Shown here one piece after another: positions 5,015 to 7,115 of a stretch of DNA of 7,115 bases (the first letter of the stretch is position 1; every line of letters begins with the position of its first letter). Made by a program: the position numbers and the translations under genes. The stretch covers positions 1 to 7,115 of the forward strand of contig CAAGLQ010000237.1 in assembly GCA_900770835.1 (NCBI GenBank), read 5' to 3'. The notes beneath the pieces were generated by a model. The model had not been told where the DNA came from. It worked only from the letters and a program-made list of their open reading frames with translations, and did no database searches. This stretch comes from an uncultured Parabacteroides sp. GTDB taxonomy: Bacteria; Bacteroidota; Bacteroidia; Bacteroidales; Tannerellaceae.

Positions 5015-7115
5015 TACGCTTTTTGCTTCAACGGCCTATTGCGGTATTGATGGCGTTCACCGCCTTCTTTATCCTGGGGCTGGCCACCTATTTCACGCTG
5101 CCTGTCTCGCTCTTGCCCGACATCGCCATCCCGGAGATCACCGTGCAAGTGACGGGAGCGAACCGTTCGGCACGGGAGTTGGAGAACACGGTGGTGAAGA
5201 CCATCCGTCTGCAATTGATGCAAGTGGCCGGTTTGCGTGACATCCACAGCGAGACGCACGATGGGGCGGCGATCGTTCGGCTCAGTTTCGACTATGGCAC
5301 GGACACGGATTTGGCCTTTATCGAAGTGAACGAGAAGATCGATGCGGCCATGAATTACCTGCCTCGGGAGATGGATCGCCCCAGGGTGGTGAAGGCGAGC
5401 GCTGCGGATATTCCGGTCTTTTGTTTGAACCTGACCTTGAAGCGGGGCGACAGCGAGGCCGCTTTCTTGGATCTCTGCCAACTGGCGGAACAGGTCATCA
5501 AGCGACGGATCGAGCAGTTGCCAGAGGTGGCGATGGTGGATGTGACCGGTCTGGTGGGGCGGCAAGTGCGCGTCCAGCCCGATGAGCGGAAGATGGAGAT
5601 GTTGGGGCTCAGTGTCGCTGATTTAGAGAGCGCCTTGGCGGCCAACAATGTGGATCCGGGCAGTATGGTGGTGCGAGATGGCTACTACGAATATAACATC
5701 AAGTTTTCCTCCCTCCTGCGCACGCCGGAGGATGTGGAGGCGATCTATCTGCGAAAGGGCGACCGGCTGTTCCAGCTCAAAGACTTGGCGAAGGTGGAGG
5801 TAGTGCCTGAGCGGGAGGCGGGTCTTTCCCTAACGAAGGGCAAGCGGGCGGTGACGTTAGCCATCATCAAGCAGGCGGACGAGAACATGGAGCGGATGGA
5901 GGAGGCCTTGGGGGAGGTGATCACCTATTTCCAGCAGATCAACCCCGACATTGATTTCACGATCACCCGCGACCAGACGGAACTGTTGAACTATACGATC
6001 TCTAACTTAAAGCAAAACCTCTCGCTGGGCTTCCTCTTCATCTGCGTGGTGGCGTTGCTTTTCTTGGGCGACGTGACGAGCCCGGCGGTGATCGGGCTGA
6101 GCATGGTAGTCAGCCTCGTGACCAGCTTCCTCTTTTTCTATCTCTTTCACCTGTCGCTCAACATCATCTCGCTCTCTGGTTTGATCTTGGCGTTGGGCAT
6201 GATGATCGACAGCGCCATCATCGTGACGGAGAATATCGCCCAATACCGGGCGAGAGGGCTGAGTTTGGCTGAGGCCTGCGATCGGGGCACGTCGGAGGTG
6301 ATCACCCCTATGTTGAGTTCTACCTTCACCACGATTGCGGTTTTCGTGCCGTTGGTCTTTCTGAGTGGCATCGCCGGGGCGATCTTCTACGACCAGGCAT
6401 TTGCCGTGACGGTAGGGCTTTTGACCTCCTATCTGACCGGCATCCTGTTGCTTCCGGTGCTATATCAATGGATATACAGCCTGCCCGACTCTCGTTTGCG
6501 GGCGTTGTCCAACCGCTTCCATAATCCCATTCAAGCGCATACGTTGGATCGGTTTTATGATGCCGGAGTGGATTGGGTCTTCGCCCATCCGAAGAGTTGC
6601 CTCTGCGGTGTGGCGGTGACACTTCCGCTGTGCGCCTTGCTGTTCTATGTGATTCCCAAAAGCCGGATGCCGGAGATCGACCAGCGGGAGCTATTGGTGC
6701 GGGTGGAGTGGAACGAGCCGATCCATGTAGAGGAGAACCGAGACCGTGTGCTGGCGCTTTTCGCCGAGGCGGATCGGTTAGGAGCGTTGCATACCGCCTA
6801 CATCGGCCAACAGCAGTTCCTGCTGAACCGGGATCGGGAATTGGCGGTATCGGAGGCGGAGCTTTATTTCAAGATGGCTCGTCCTGATGAGGTGGCGCCC
6901 TTGCAGGTGGCAGTGGAGCAGTGGCTACGGGCACGCTATCCGCAGGCGGTCTTTACGTTTGCCCCTCCGGAGACGGTTTTTGAGAAGCTGTTTGAGACCG
7001 GCGAGGCGGATGTGGTAGCGGAGTTTTACGCCCGAGATAAGCAGCAGGCTCCGGAGGCGAGGCGGCTGCAAACCCTCGCCCAAACCCTGGAAGAGCAGAC
7101 AGGCTTGTCGCCTAC
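5011..7115 (+). CDS. RND efflux pump inner-membrane permease (5' part, runs off the window)
   Basis: Proton-driven AcrB-type transporter expelling substrate through the adaptor and an outer-membrane channel. The frame is open from ATG 5011 to the right edge: 701 complete codons of an expected 1000 or more. TM1 is about 10-30, followed by the conserved PVSLLPDIAIPEITVQVTGA (31-50). The first porter domain spans about 31-335. TM2 to TM6 lie at about 336-485 and TM7 at about 529-548, and the second periplasmic domain begins near 549 (SRMPEIDQRELLVRVEWNEP). In TM4, LALGMMIDSAIIVTEN (393-408) holds the proton-relay aspartate D400. The next residue is S401 where AcrB has a second Asp (Asp408). Single-Asp variants are known in other RND groups, for example CusA with Asp-Ala, so this does not imply inactivity. 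The start overlaps the adaptor stop by four bases, and no separate promoter is seen. The coding sequence looks more GC-rich than the adaptor gene. Drug versus metal substrate cannot be assigned. Confidence 0.95.
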   Translation, partial: MIRFLLQRPIAVLMAFTAFFILGLATYFTLPVSLLPDIAIPEITVQVTGANRSARELENTVVKTIRLQLMQVAGLRDIHSETHDGAAIVRLSFDYGTDTDLAFIEVNEKIDAAMNYLPREMDRPRVVKASAADIPVFCLNLTLKRGDSEAAFLDLCQLAEQVIKRRIEQLPEVAMVDVTGLVGRQVRVQPDERKMEMLGLSVADLESALAANNVDPGSMVVRDGYYEYNIKFSSLLRTPEDVEAIYLRKGDRLFQLKDLAKVEVVPEREAGLSLTKGKRAVTLAIIKQADENMERMEEALGEVITYFQQINPDIDFTITRDQTELLNYTISNLKQNLSLGFLFICVVALLFLGDVTSPAVIGLSMVVSLVTSFLFFYLFHLSLNIISLSGLILALGMMIDSAIIVTENIAQYRARGLSLAEACDRGTSEVITPMLSSTFTTIAVFVPLVFLSGIAGAIFYDQAFAVTVGLLTSYLTGILLLPVLYQWIYSLPDSRLRALSNRFHNPIQAHTLDRFYDAGVDWVFAHPKSCLCGVAVTLPLCALLFYVIPKSRMPEIDQRELLVRVEWNEPIHVEENRDRVLALFAEADRLGALHTAYIGQQQFLLNRDRELAVSEAELYFKMARPDEVAPLQVAVEQWLRARYPQAVFTFAPPETVFEKLFETGEADVVAEFYARDKQQAPEARRLQTLAQTLEEQTGLSP

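Noticed and set aside
4936..5565. Open frame of 209 codons on the minus strand across the adaptor-pump junction.
   Set aside because: It is His/Arg/Gln-rich, low-complexity translation antisense to two clear genes, typical of shadow frames in GC-rich coding DNA.
6573..6887. Open frame of 104 codons on the plus strand inside the pump gene.
   Set aside because: It is in another frame of a continuous RND coding sequence and its Gly/Ala/Arg-rich translation shows no domain.

Overview
The window looks like a chromosomal segment of a Bacteroidales bacterium (Porphyromonas/Tannerella/Parabacteroides-like). The evidence is three upstream copies of the Bacteroidetes -7 promoter element TAnnTTTG, each reading TACCTTTG. 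Starts also lack Shine-Dalgarno sequences and leaders are A-rich. The gene content fits too: a secreted GH2 beta-galactosidase, a lipoprotein efflux adaptor and an RND pump of the type common in this order. The species cannot be fixed from the sequence alone.

Layout: (1) Positions 1-1355, minus strand: N-terminal 451 residues of a periplasmic GH2 beta-galactosidase whose C-terminal part lies outside the window to the left. (2) Positions 1356-1618: divergent intergenic region. It holds a weak promoter and a perfect 9-bp inverted repeat on the galactosidase side. On the plus side are a strong promoter, a short 80-nt stretch ending in an intrinsic-terminator-like hairpin, then a second promoter just before the next gene. 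(3) Positions 1619-3568, plus strand: complete ABC-F ATPase (649 aa), a ribosome-associated translation factor and not a transporter. (4) Positions 3569-3937: 369 bp without a convincing gene, AT-richer, with several small inverted repeats and a promoter at its right end. (5) Positions 3938-5014, plus strand: complete lipoprotein periplasmic adaptor (membrane fusion protein). (6) Positions 5011-7115, plus strand: first 701 residues of an RND inner-membrane pump, overlapping the adaptor by ATGA and running off the right edge.

Genes 5 and 6 form an operon encoding the inner-membrane and periplasmic parts of a tripartite proton-driven efflux system. An outer-membrane TolC-like channel is not in the window and is expected downstream or elsewhere. 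The ABC-F gene and the galactosidase are independent transcription units. No CRISPR array, tRNA, rRNA, intact insertion sequence or phage gene is visible. The window is mostly ordinary housekeeping and transport DNA. The most interesting non-coding signal is the promoter-terminator-promoter arrangement in front of the ABC-F gene, which could be a small RNA or an attenuated leader.
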